Of a stretch of DNA of 64,000 nucleotides, positions 40,640 through 48,505 are shown piece by piece. This DNA is from JACDBE01 sp963714055 (lineage in GTDB: Bacteria > Actinomycetota > Acidimicrobiia > Spongiisociales > UBA5794). A model generated the notes under the pieces. It worked only from the letters and a program-made list of their open reading frames with translations, did not search any database and was not told where the DNA came from. Positions within the stretch are counted from its first letter, which is position 1; each line of letters starts with the position of its first letter. The position numbers and the translations under genes are program-made. The stretch spans positions 744,001 through 808,000 of the forward strand of contig OY970227.1 in assembly GCA_963714055.1 (NCBI GenBank). The letters run 5' to 3'.

Positions 40640-41065
40640 TCAGCTCTCCTCGCTGGTCTCGGTAGCGTCCGCCGCCGGCTCTTCGGGAGCCTCGGTGACC
40701 GGCTCGGCCGGCTCGGCAGGCTTGGCCGCCTTGGCCCTGGCCTTCCTCTTGGGCGCCCCGGTGCCGATGCTGGTCACCCGCAGGGTGGTGTACGTCTGGC
40801 GGTGGCCCTGGCGGCGCCGGTAGCCGGTCTTCGGCTTGTACTTGAACACCTCGATCTTGTCGCCACGATGCTCGCCGATGACCTCGGCGGTGACGGTCGC
40901 CTTCTCCAGAGCGTCACGGTCGGAGATCACGGTGCCGTCGTCCCCCACCACCAGCAGGGGGGTGAAGGTCACGCTCTCGCCGGCCAGCTTGATCCGCTCG
41001 ACGTCGATGACGTCGCCCTCACGGACCTTCGATTGCTTGCCTCCGGCGCGGATGATGGCGTACAT
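40640..41065 (-). CDS. rplU: 50S ribosomal protein L21 with acidic C-terminal extension
   Basis: The first ~103 residues are a complete L21 (YAIIRAGGKQSKVREGDVI, FKYKPKTGYRRRQGHRQTYT). A further ~38 residues form a Lys/Ala then Ala/Pro/Glu-rich tail (PAEPAEPVTEAPEEP) ending ETSEES, absent from most L21 proteins and likely disordered. ATG 41065. A TACACT box at 41148-41153 gives a leader of about 75 nt. First gene of rplU-rpmA-obg-proB-proA. Confidence 0.96.
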   Translation of the reverse strand: MYAIIRAGGKQSKVREGDVIDVERIKLAGESVTFTPLLVVGDDGTVISDRDALEKATVTAEVIGEHRGDKIEVFKYKPKTGYRRRQGHRQTYTTLRVTSIGTGAPKRKARAKAAKPAEPAEPVTEAPEEPAADATETSEES

Positions 41066-41147
41066 GGTCTCCTCGCAGGTCTTCGAGCCCCGACCGGCGT
41101 CGCCGCCCGCCGGACGGACGGGCTGGGCGGGTAGCGGAGCGGCACAC

Positions 41148-41153
41148 AGTGTA
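41148..41153 (-). promoter_or_regulatory. Probable -10 box (TACACT) for the rplU operon
   Basis: TACACT on the minus strand about 83 nt before the rplU ATG. The divergent GNAT gene starts close by (41218), so the two genes share this 152-nt region. No L21-type leader structure was recognised. Confidence 0.4.
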
Positions 41154-41217
41154 GCGGCTCAGGCAGGGTGTCGGGCCTGGTGGCCGGGGTCGGACCACCC
41201 TCCCGGTATGGTGGCCG

Positions 41218-41673
41218 GTGCCCGTGCCACCGGCACCAGGAGGCGAAGATCTGATACCGCCACCGGCCCCGGCCACGTTCTGGTGGCGGGGCGACTTCAC
41301 CAACGCTGAGGTCAACGCCTTGCACGCCGAGGCGTTCCAGACCCGGCTGTTCGACGACACGGAATGGGACTGGGAGGAGCTGACCGGAGCGCACAGCCTC
41401 GGGTGGGTCACCGCCCGCCACCGCGGCGAACTGGTCGGCTTCGTGAACGTGCTGTGGGACGGGCTGGTCCATGCCTGGATCCAAGATGTGATGGTGGCGG
41501 CCACCGCACGGCACCGGGGCATCGGGGTCGAGTTGGTCCGGGTCGCCGCCGACCGCTGCGCAGCAGCCGGGTGCGAGTGGTTGCACGTCGACTTCGACGA
41601 GGATCTGCGGCCGTTCTACATCGACGCTTGCGGGTTCACGCCGGTCGCCGCCGGGCTCATCGCGCTCCGCTGA
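41218..41673 (+). CDS. GNAT family N-acetyltransferase
   Basis: 151 residues with the GNAT core: helix NAEVNALHAEAF, strands LGWVTARHRGELVGFVNVLWDG, WIQDVMVAATARHRGIGVELVRVAADRC (acetyl-CoA binding motif R-x2-G-I-G, shown in part) and CEWLHVDFDEDLRPFYIDACGF. Substrate unknown. TATGGT at 41207-41212 lies 5 nt before GTG 41218; GTG 41224 is an alternative start. Divergent from rplU and not obviously functionally linked. Confidence 0.85.
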   Translation: MPVPPAPGGEDLIPPPAPATFWWRGDFTNAEVNALHAEAFQTRLFDDTEWDWEELTGAHSLGWVTARHRGELVGFVNVLWDGLVHAWIQDVMVAATARHRGIGVELVRVAADRCAAAGCEWLHVDFDEDLRPFYIDACGFTPVAAGLIALR

Positions 41674-41710
41674 TCGCGGGCAGCGTTCAGCCGGGACGCG
41701 GAATCGCGCG

Positions 41711-41801
41711 GAGGCGACGAAGTCGCGCTCCCCGATGGCGACGAAGTCACGCGCTATCTGATGGCGACGAAGTCGCGCTATCTGATGGCGACGAAGTCGC
41801 C
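41711..41801. repeat. Short tandem repeat derived from the thioesterase 3' end
   Basis: Four copies of (GAT)GGCGACGAAGTC(G/A)CGC begin at 41711, 41734, 41760 and 41784, with periods of 23, 26 and 24 bp. The last copy is the real end of the thioesterase gene on the minus strand (GDFVAIR-stop); the others lie beyond the stop codon and repeat DFVAI in different frames. A related copy occurs inside the gene at about 41925. Confidence 0.8.
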
Positions 41802-42167
41802 GGTGAACCGGGCGGCGGTCGCCCCGTCGTGCTCGAGCCGGGCGCCGACGGTGACCCGGGCCCGGCTCCTGCGGTCCAGGGTGGCGAGGAATCGGGACCA
41901 CCGCGCCTCGTCTGGGGCGTCGCAGATGGCGACGAAGTCGCCGGTGACCGGCGAGTCGTAGGCCATGGTGCTGCGGGAGATCACCAGGCGAGCGTCCACG
42001 CCGGCGACGGCCAAGCGGTGCTGGACCAGCGCCCACGCCGCCAGGGTGGCGATCGCCGCCGCGCTCCCCCCGAACAGCGTGTCGCGGTGGTTGATGTTGG
42101 GTGCGAGCGGTGCGCTCAGCTCGACACGGTCGACTGCGGCCGAAACCACCCGGACCCCCATCGCCAT
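41778..42167 (-). CDS. YiiD C-terminal domain-type hotdog thioesterase
   Basis: 129 residues of a hotdog-fold thioesterase domain: VELSAPLAPNINHRDTLFGGSAAAIATLAAWAL is diagnostic (shown in part), with MAYDSPVTGDFVAI following. ATG 42167 leaves out eight family-conserved residues encoded just upstream in the same frame (LHRRIPLS), where only CTG is available as a start (about 42191), preceded by GGAAG and GAGG. The gene may therefore use CTG, or be slightly truncated. The 3' end is duplicated downstream. Substrate unknown; it follows rng by 52 nt. Confidence 0.75.
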   Translation of the reverse strand: MAMGVRVVSAAVDRVELSAPLAPNINHRDTLFGGSAAAIATLAAWALVQHRLAVAGVDARLVISRSTMAYDSPVTGDFVAICDAPDEARWSRFLATLDRRSRARVTVGARLEHDGATAARFTGDFVAIR

Positions 42168-42219
42168 CGACAGCGGGATCCTGCGGTGCAGGTCCGCCTC
42201 GACTTCCGCCGGGGCCGTC

Positions 42220-43797
42220 TCAGGAGGGATCGGTGGCCACCGCCTTGGGCAACGGGGTCCCCTGCGTCGCCGAATCCTCGTAGAGCACCACGCCGCGCCC
42301 GTTGCAGGAGGGGCACACGTCCGAGAACGACTCGAGCAGCCCGGCGGACACGTTCTTGCGGGTCATCTCCACCAGCCCGAGGTTGGACACCTCGAACACC
42401 TGGGTCCGGGTCTTGTCCTTGGCGAGGTGCTCGCGGAGCCGGAGCAGCACCGCCTCCCGGTTCTTGGAGATCTCCATGTCGATGAAGTCGATCACGATGA
42501 TCCCGCCGATGTCCCGCAAGCGGAGCTGGCGGGCGATCTCCTCGGCCGCCTCCAGGTTGTTCTGGAGCACGGTCTGCTCGAGGTTGGTGTGGCCGACGAA
42601 CCGGCCGGTGTTGACGTCGATGACGGTGAGGGCTTCGGTGCGGTCGACGACGATGTGCCCGCCCGACGGCAGCCAGACCTTGCGGTCGAGGGCCTTGCGC
42701 AGCTGGTCCTCGACGTGGAACCGCTCGAAGATGGGGCGTTGATCGTCGTCGTAGAGCTCCACCTTGGCGGTGAGCTCGGGCTCGGTGCCCTCCAGGTAGC
42801 CGAGCACCTGGCGGTGGACGTCGGGATCGTCGATGAACAACCGCCTGAAGTCCTTGGTGAAGTGCTCACGGATGACCCTGAGCACCAGGGGCGGCTCCTC
42901 GTAGATCAGGGAGGGTGCCGGGCTGTCCGACTTCTTGGCGGCGACGTGCTGCCACACGTCCTCCAGGCGGGCAACGTCGGCGGCGAGGTCGTCGCGGCTG
43001 GCGTCCTGGGCGGCGGTGCGGACGATGATCCCCATCCCCTCGGGACGGATGTCGGCGACGATGTCACGCAGCCGCCGCCGCTCGTCGTCGGACAGCCGGC
43101 GCGAGATCCCGTTGACCTCGGCATCGGGCGCCAGCACCAGGTAGCGGCCGGCCAGGCTGATCTGGCTGGTGAGCCGGGCGCCCTTCTTCCCCATGGCGTC
43201 CTTGACCACCTGCACCAGCACCGAGTCACCCGGCTTGAGCACCATCTCGATCCGGGCGCGCTTGCCTTCGATCTCGGCTTCGTCATAGTTGACGTCGCCG
43301 GCGTAGAGGACGCCGTTCTTGCCCTCGCCGAAGTCGACGAAGGCCGCCTCCATGCCGGGAAGGACGTTGCGCACCTTGCCCATGTAGACGTTGCCCACCA
43401 GCGATTGGCGGTCGGAGCGGGTGACGTAGTGCTCGACCAGCACCGGCCCCTCCATCACCACGATCTGGGTCTGATGGGGATTGGAGCGGACCAGCATCTG
43501 CTTGCGGGCCGTCTCCGGCGGGGGGACGACGGCGAGCAGGGCGCGCCGTGGGTCGTCCCGCCGCGCCCGGGCACCATTGCCCGAGGTGCGGCTGCGAGGC
43601 TTCGACTGGGCCCGCGTCCCTGCCGAGCCCCGAGAGCTATCGGTGCGGGTCTTCGAGTCGGTGGGTGTGCCACCGGTGGCCGGCGCCGAGAACTTCCGGA
43701 CGACCACCTCCTCTTCCCCGACGCGGCGGACCTTCCGGTCCTCGGCCGCATCGCCGCGCCGGATGACCTGCGCGGTCTTCTTGCGGAACAGAGCCAT
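42220..43797 (-). CDS. rng: Ribonuclease G/E family endoribonuclease
   Basis: Single-strand-specific 5'-end-dependent RNase for rRNA and mRNA processing. It has 525 residues. N-terminal ~85 residues are basic and low-complexity; an S1 domain follows (NVYMGKVRNVLPGMEAAFVDFG), then the catalytic DNase I-like domain (VIDVNTGRFVG, IVIDFIDM) and the zinc-link C-x2-C in CPSCNGRG. It lacks the long C-terminal scaffold of E. coli RNase E. A GGAGAG ribosome site precedes ATG 43797. The upstream 317-nt gap may hold a long regulated leader. Confidence 0.93.
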   Translation of the reverse strand: MALFRKKTAQVIRRGDAAEDRKVRRVGEEEVVVRKFSAPATGGTPTDSKTRTDSSRGSAGTRAQSKPRSRTSGNGARARRDDPRRALLAVVPPPETARKQMLVRSNPHQTQIVVMEGPVLVEHYVTRSDRQSLVGNVYMGKVRNVLPGMEAAFVDFGEGKNGVLYAGDVNYDEAEIEGKRARIEMVLKPGDSVLVQVVKDAMGKKGARLTSQISLAGRYLVLAPDAEVNGISRRLSDDERRRLRDIVADIRPEGMGIIVRTAAQDASRDDLAADVARLEDVWQHVAAKKSDSPAPSLIYEEPPLVLRVIREHFTKDFRRLFIDDPDVHRQVLGYLEGTEPELTAKVELYDDDQRPIFERFHVEDQLRKALDRKVWLPSGGHIVVDRTEALTVIDVNTGRFVGHTNLEQTVLQNNLEAAEEIARQLRLRDIGGIIVIDFIDMEISKNREAVLLRLREHLAKDKTRTQVFEVSNLGLVEMTRKNVSAGLLESFSDVCPSCNGRGVVLYEDSATQGTPLPKAVATDPS

Positions 43798-44114
43798 GCA
43801 AACTCTCCTTCATGGGCTGCATCAGGCAGCGCGAAACCAGACGGGGTGCCGACGACACGGAGCAGCGAGTGGTCGCCCCACGGAAGCCCCTGACCAGGGC
43901 CGGGAGGATGGAGGCGGGTGGGCCCGGCGAACGCACCGGGATCCTCGATGGATGCGATGTGCGTTCAGGCATACCAGTCTCGAAGAATCTCCGAGGAGCG
44001 GAACTCGCCAGGTCGTGCGAGCGACCCGGCCGGGTTCCAGGGTAGCACGGCGCCGAGCCGGCCCCGGGTACCTCGCCCGGGGCACCGCGCCGCCCCACTG
44101 CTACGCTCGGCGGC
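43798..44114. other. Intergenic region between rng and tdk
   Basis: 317 nt without a credible gene. Candidate rng -10 boxes on the minus strand are TACCCT (44039-44044), which would give a ~235-nt 5' leader, and TATGCC (43968-43973). The tdk -10 box TACGCT (44102-44107) lies at the right end. No known riboswitch was recognised. Confidence 0.4.
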
Positions 44115-44711
44115 ATGCTGCAGCGGGCGGACCAGGGCTGGATCGAGGTGATCGCCGGCCCGATGTTCTCGGGCAAGAGCGAGGAGCTGATCCGCCGCAT
44201 CACCCGCTACCACCTCGCCCGGGTGCCCACCCAGACGTTCAAACCGGCCATCGACGACCGCTACGCCGTTGCCGAGGTCGTGTCCCACTCCCGGCTGTCG
44301 ACCGCCGCCGAGCCGGTCGCCGACGCCGCCACCCTGCTGCGGTCGGTGGCCGACCGGACCGTCGTCGTCGGCGTCGACGAGGGCCAGTTCTTCGACGACG
44401 ACCTGGTCGACGTGGCCACGCTGCTCGCCGGGGCGGGGAAGCGGGTGATCGTCGCCGGTCTCGACCTCGACTACCTGGGGAGGCCGTTCGAGCCGATCCC
44501 GTCATTGATGATCAGGGCCGAGTACGTCACCAAGTCGCTGGCGGTGTGCCATCGCTGCGGCGGGCCCGGGCTGTTCACCCAGCGGGTCGTGCAGTCCGAT
44601 GAGCTGGTGGTGCTCGGGGCGGTGGGCGCCTACGAGGCGAGGTGCCGTCGCTGCTACAACCCCGACGAGCTACCCCAGCAACGCCTCGCCCTCGAAGGCA
44701 GCGTCACCTAG
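44115..44711 (+). CDS. tdk: Thymidine kinase (type II)
   Basis: Salvage kinase making dTMP from thymidine. It has 198 residues: P-loop GPMFSGKSEELIRR near residue 16, DEGQFFDDD, the lasso region with TKSLAVCHRCGG and GAYEARCRRCYN (four zinc Cys). ATG 44115 with TACGCT ending 7 nt upstream, so probably leaderless. It is a lone plus-strand gene between rng and rodA. Confidence 0.94.
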   Translation: MLQRADQGWIEVIAGPMFSGKSEELIRRITRYHLARVPTQTFKPAIDDRYAVAEVVSHSRLSTAAEPVADAATLLRSVADRTVVVGVDEGQFFDDDLVDVATLLAGAGKRVIVAGLDLDYLGRPFEPIPSLMIRAEYVTKSLAVCHRCGGPGLFTQRVVQSDELVVLGAVGAYEARCRRCYNPDELPQQRLALEGSVT

Positions 44712-44765
44712 TTCACTCGGGATCGCCGAATTTGAGGTCACGGCGATCCGATCTCGAGAGAATCG

Positions 44766-44844
44766 GTACCGCTGCGGTACTCGAGAACCTCAGGTTGAAC
44801 ATGAGACGATCGCGTACCGCTGCGGTACCTCAGGACCTCAGGTT
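44766..44844. repeat. Two copies of a palindrome-containing direct repeat between tdk and rodA
   Basis: GTACCGCTGCGGTAC occurs at 44766-44780 and 44814-44828, each followed by a related 16-nt tail (TCGAGAACCTCAGGTT and CTCAGGACCTCAGGTT). The core is a 15-nt palindrome with a 1-nt centre. It fills the convergent gap and could be a bidirectional terminator or protein-binding site. Confidence 0.65.
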
Positions 44845-44853
44845 CGGGGTCTC

Positions 44854-46023
44854 TCACAGCAGCTGGCGTTCTCCGGGGACCGGGGAGCGGCGCATCCACA
44901 CCCCGTGACCGAGGCCGAGGGCGAGGCTCATGGCCAGGAAGGCGGTCCCGCCGCTCGACAGGAACGGCAGCGGCAGGCCGGTGACCGGCATCAGCCGAAG
45001 CGTCATGCCGACGTTCACGAACACGTGGAAGACCATGAATCCGGCCACCCCGACGGTGAGGAGCTGGGAGAACCGGTCACGGGCGTTGACGGCGGCGACC
45101 AGTAGCCGCCAGATGATCACCAGGTAGAGGGCGAGCACGGTGACCCCGCCGACGAAGCCGAGCTGCTCGCCGACGGCGGTGAAGATGAAGTCGGTCTCCT
45201 GTTCGGGGACGAAGCTGAGGTTGGTCTGGGTGCCCTCGAGCAGCCCCTTCCCGAGGAAGCCGCCGGACCCGATGGCGGTGACGCTCTGCTCCTGGTTGTA
45301 GTTGGCGGTGGCGGACAGGTCGGAGGTGTCGTCCATGAAGGCGGTGATGCGGGTGAGCTGGTAGTCCTCGAGGGCGTCCGCCTGTAACACGGCGATGATC
45401 CCGACCACGCCGACCAGCATCAGGAACACCAACTGGCGCCAGGTGGTGCCGGCGACGAACAGCATCACGCCGGCGATGAAGGTGAACACCAACATCGTCC
45501 CCAGGTCCGGCTGCAAGAAGATGAGCGCGGCGGGCGCCGCCACCACCGCCGCCACCCTGGCCAGGTGGTGCCAGCGCAGGGGCTCGTCACCGGTGTCGGA
45601 CAGCAGCGCCGCCAGGGCGAGGATCACGCCCACCTTGGCGAACTCGGAGGGCTGCAGCTGGAACGGGCCCAGCTCGATCCACCGGCTGGCGCCCAGCCGG
45701 GAGCCGCCCAGGGGGGTGAGCACCAACAGCAGCAGGGTCAGGGTCCCCAGGTAGATGGCGGGGACCTTCGCCTTGAGGGGGCGACTCTCGATCATCGAGG
45801 CACCGATGAAGAGGACGATCCCGACGACGACGAATACCGCCTGGCGCTTCATCAGGACGCCGGGGTCGGATCCGGCCGCTTCGAGGCGCGACGCCGTGGC
45901 GGTGTACACCATCAGCAGCCCGAAGGCGGACAGCGCCAGGTAAGGCAGCACCAGGAGCAGGTCGGGGCGCATCGCCCGCTCCCTCTGGAGCAGCCCGAGC
46001 GGTCGGGTGTCGGTGGCAGCCAT
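44854..46023 (-). CDS. rodA: Peptidoglycan glycosyltransferase RodA (SEDS family)
   Basis: Polymerises lipid II glycan chains for lateral wall growth together with its cognate PBP2. It has 389 residues and about ten membrane helices, with SEDS landmarks ASRWIELGPFQLQPSEFAKV, FLQPDLGTMLVF, QEQSVTAIGSGG and the C-terminal PVTGLPLPFLSSGGTAFLA. ATG 46023 shares a base with the pbp2 stop (TGATG), so the two are coupled. Last gene of mreB-mreC-mreD-pbp2-rodA. Confidence 0.95.
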   Translation of the reverse strand: MAATDTRPLGLLQRERAMRPDLLLVLPYLALSAFGLLMVYTATASRLEAAGSDPGVLMKRQAVFVVVGIVLFIGASMIESRPLKAKVPAIYLGTLTLLLLVLTPLGGSRLGASRWIELGPFQLQPSEFAKVGVILALAALLSDTGDEPLRWHHLARVAAVVAAPAALIFLQPDLGTMLVFTFIAGVMLFVAGTTWRQLVFLMLVGVVGIIAVLQADALEDYQLTRITAFMDDTSDLSATANYNQEQSVTAIGSGGFLGKGLLEGTQTNLSFVPEQETDFIFTAVGEQLGFVGGVTVLALYLVIIWRLLVAAVNARDRFSQLLTVGVAGFMVFHVFVNVGMTLRLMPVTGLPLPFLSSGGTAFLAMSLALGLGHGVWMRRSPVPGERQLL

Positions 46024-47996
46024 CAGTCCGTGAGCTCCGCCCCGACCTCGATCTCCTCGGGCCCGACCTCGCCGGTGAGCAGGTACTGGAGCACGGGCCG
46101 GGCGGTGGGGGCGGCGATCTGCCCGCCACTCCCGCCCCGCTCGATCACCACGACCACCACATACCGTGGGTCGCTGATCGGCACCACCCCTGTGAACACC
46201 GCGGTGTCGACATCCTCCTCGGCGGTCTCGCCCTTGATGACCTCTGCGGTGCCGGTCTTGCCGCCGACCTCCTCGATCCCCGGCCCGAAGTCGGCGAAGG
46301 CACCGCGGGCGGTGCCGGCCGGGCCGTTGATCACCTGCTCGAGGTCGTTGCGGAGGAAAGCCACCGACTGGGGCGCCAGGTCGAGCTCGTCGATCGCCGA
46401 CGGGGCGTTCTCCCAGACCAGACGCCCGTCCTGGTCGACCACCCGATCGACCACCCGGGGTCGCCACAGCGTGCCCCCGTTGACCATGGCGGCGTAGGCG
46501 TTGGCGAGCTGGAGCGGGGTGACCAGCACCGAGCCCTGCCCGATCACCGCGTTGAGCACGTCACCCCCGGTCCACGGTCCGTCGCGCACCAACTCGGGGC
46601 TCTCCACCTGGGCCCGCTCGAACCACTCCCGGTCGGGAATCAGGCCGTCCTGCTCGAAGGGCAGGTCGATGCCGGTCGGCTCGTCGAACCCGAAGCGCCT
46701 GGCCCACTGCTGGAGCAGGTCCTCGGGGACGGTCCCACCTTCGGTCCCCTGCCGGTTGGTCCAGATGTTGAGGGCGATCTGCCAGAAGTAGAGATCGCAC
46801 GAGGACTGCAACCCGGTGTGCAGGTCGACCTCACCGTGGCCGCTCGAGGTCCAGTCGTTGAGCACCTGCGGGCTGCCGTCGGTGAAACGGAACTCGAGCT
46901 GCCCGTCGCAGAAGTAGCTGGCGTCGTGTTGCTGGGCATCCCCCTCGAGGGCGAACAACCCCTCCTCGAGGGCGAGCATGTAGGCGACCGACTTGAACGT
47001 CGAGGCGGGGGCGTACTCCCCCTGGATGGCGAAGTTGTTGAAGACGGCGAGGGCGGACAGGCGGTCCCACTCGGACTGGCTGACCCCGTCGACGAACAGG
47101 TTCGGGTCGTAGCCGGGCACGGAGGCCATCGCCACCACCGACCCGTCGGTGACGTCGAGCACCACCCCGACCGCCCGCACCGGGCACCTGGGGTCCTCGG
47201 TCGGGCTGCACTCGGGGTCGTAGACGTCGCGCGCCGCCTGCAGCCCATCGGCGAGCGACGATTCGAGCACCCTCTGGGCGTCGAGGTCGATGGTGAGCAC
47301 CAGGTTGTCGCCGGGGGCAGGCGGCTGCTCGCCGATGACCTCGAGCACGTTCTGCTGGGCGTCGATCCGGTACTTGATCGCTCCCGGTGTTCCCCGGAGC
47401 TGATCGTCGTACTGGCGTTCCACACCGGCCCTCCCCACCCGGTCGGTCGGGCTGATCCCCGGCTTGGCGATGTCGTCCTCGTTGGGATCGCCGATGTAGC
47501 CGAGCATGTGACCGGCCAGCGCACCCTCCGGGTAGATCCGGACCGGTTGGGGCAACACCGAGACGCCCGGGTAGTCCTCGGCGTACTCGACGAGGCGCAA
47601 CGCCTGCTCGGCGGTCAGCTCCTCGACCAGCGTGATGCGATCGGCCCGGTTGCGCGCCGAGGCGACGGCTTCACGCACCTCGCCGGCGGGGATCCCCGAC
47701 AGGGTCGACAACCGCTGGATGAAGTCCGACTCCCCCGGGTCGTCCTCGTCGGGGACGAGCGCCCCGTCGAGGACGGCGGCCAGGGCGGAGCGGGTGCCGG
47801 CGATCAGCCGGCCGTTGCGGTCGTGGATCTCGCCGCGGGGTGCCGGGGTCTCGACCACCCGCACCTGGTTGTTCTCGGCCAGCACCTGGTACTCGGTGGC
47901 GGCGGTGACCTGGACCGTCCACAGCTTGAGGGCGAGGACGCTGAAGAGGCCGAGGAAGACCATCCCGAGCACCGTGATCCGGGCGCCGGTGCTCAT
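46023..47996 (-). CDS. mrdA: Penicillin-binding protein 2 (class B transpeptidase, MrdA)
   Basis: D,D-transpeptidase of the elongasome. It has 657 residues: a membrane helix at ~8-28, a PBP dimer domain starting VRVVETPAPRGEIHDRNGRL, and a transpeptidase domain with STFK (APASTFKSVAYML), a second motif around SSCDLYF and KTGT (EVGGKTGTAEV). The ATG at 47996 overlaps the mreD stop by 4 nt. It pairs with RodA downstream. Confidence 0.95.
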   Translation of the reverse strand: MSTGARITVLGMVFLGLFSVLALKLWTVQVTAATEYQVLAENNQVRVVETPAPRGEIHDRNGRLIAGTRSALAAVLDGALVPDEDDPGESDFIQRLSTLSGIPAGEVREAVASARNRADRITLVEELTAEQALRLVEYAEDYPGVSVLPQPVRIYPEGALAGHMLGYIGDPNEDDIAKPGISPTDRVGRAGVERQYDDQLRGTPGAIKYRIDAQQNVLEVIGEQPPAPGDNLVLTIDLDAQRVLESSLADGLQAARDVYDPECSPTEDPRCPVRAVGVVLDVTDGSVVAMASVPGYDPNLFVDGVSQSEWDRLSALAVFNNFAIQGEYAPASTFKSVAYMLALEEGLFALEGDAQQHDASYFCDGQLEFRFTDGSPQVLNDWTSSGHGEVDLHTGLQSSCDLYFWQIALNIWTNRQGTEGGTVPEDLLQQWARRFGFDEPTGIDLPFEQDGLIPDREWFERAQVESPELVRDGPWTGGDVLNAVIGQGSVLVTPLQLANAYAAMVNGGTLWRPRVVDRVVDQDGRLVWENAPSAIDELDLAPQSVAFLRNDLEQVINGPAGTARGAFADFGPGIEEVGGKTGTAEVIKGETAEEDVDTAVFTGVVPISDPRYVVVVVIERGGSGGQIAAPTARPVLQYLLTGEVGPEEIEVGAELTD

Positions 47997-48505
47997 CGCA
48001 CCCAGGTCCTCACCGAGTGGCCGCGCAGCAGCCGGGTCACCACCGGGAAGACGGCGGCAGACACGACGACGGTGTAGATGGCGGGAAGGAAGAGCTGCTT
48101 CACGAGACCCGAGGTGGAGAGGAGCGGCTGCCCGAACAGAGTACTCGCCACCAGGAACAACGCCTGGGCGAGCAGCGCCAGGAGGAAGACCCCGAGCGCC
48201 ACCATGGGCGCGGCACCTTCCGCCCGGTGACGAACCCGGAGGGCCACGTAGGTGACCACCACGTACACCATCGCCCACAGGCCCAACGGCGAACCGCCGA
48301 GCAGATCGAGCAGCAGCCCGGCGGTGAAGCCGAGGAGCAGGGCAGGCTCGCTGTCGAGGTAGCGCACGCAGGCGATCACCACCGACAGGACGAGCATGGG
48401 GGCGGCCCCGAACGGCTGGATCCGGCCCGGGCCGAACAGGGTGGTCTGGATGACCACGGCGACGAGCACGAGCAGGATGGAGAGGGCGACCGGTCGGGCG
48501 TTCAC
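47993..48505 (-). CDS. mreD: Rod shape-determining protein MreD
   Basis: Integral membrane protein of 170 residues with about five helices, of the MreD family (RPVALSILLVLVAVVIQTT, FTAGLLLDLLGGSPLGLWAM). It links MreC and the RodA/PBP2 synthase. GTG 48505 and the stop both make 4-nt overlaps with mreC and mrdA. Assignment rests on topology, the GLLLDLLGGSPLG motif and the cluster. Confidence 0.92.
   Translation of the reverse strand: MNARPVALSILLVLVAVVIQTTLFGPGRIQPFGAAPMLVLSVVIACVRYLDSEPALLLGFTAGLLLDLLGGSPLGLWAMVYVVVTYVALRVRHRAEGAAPMVALGVFLLALLAQALFLVASTLFGQPLLSTSGLVKQLFLPAIYTVVVSAAVFPVVTRLLRGHSVRTWVR

Noticed and set aside
41711..41801. Short repeats as a CRISPR-like or attachment array
   Set aside because: Periods are too short (23-26 bp), units are contiguous and they derive from the neighbouring gene's last codons.
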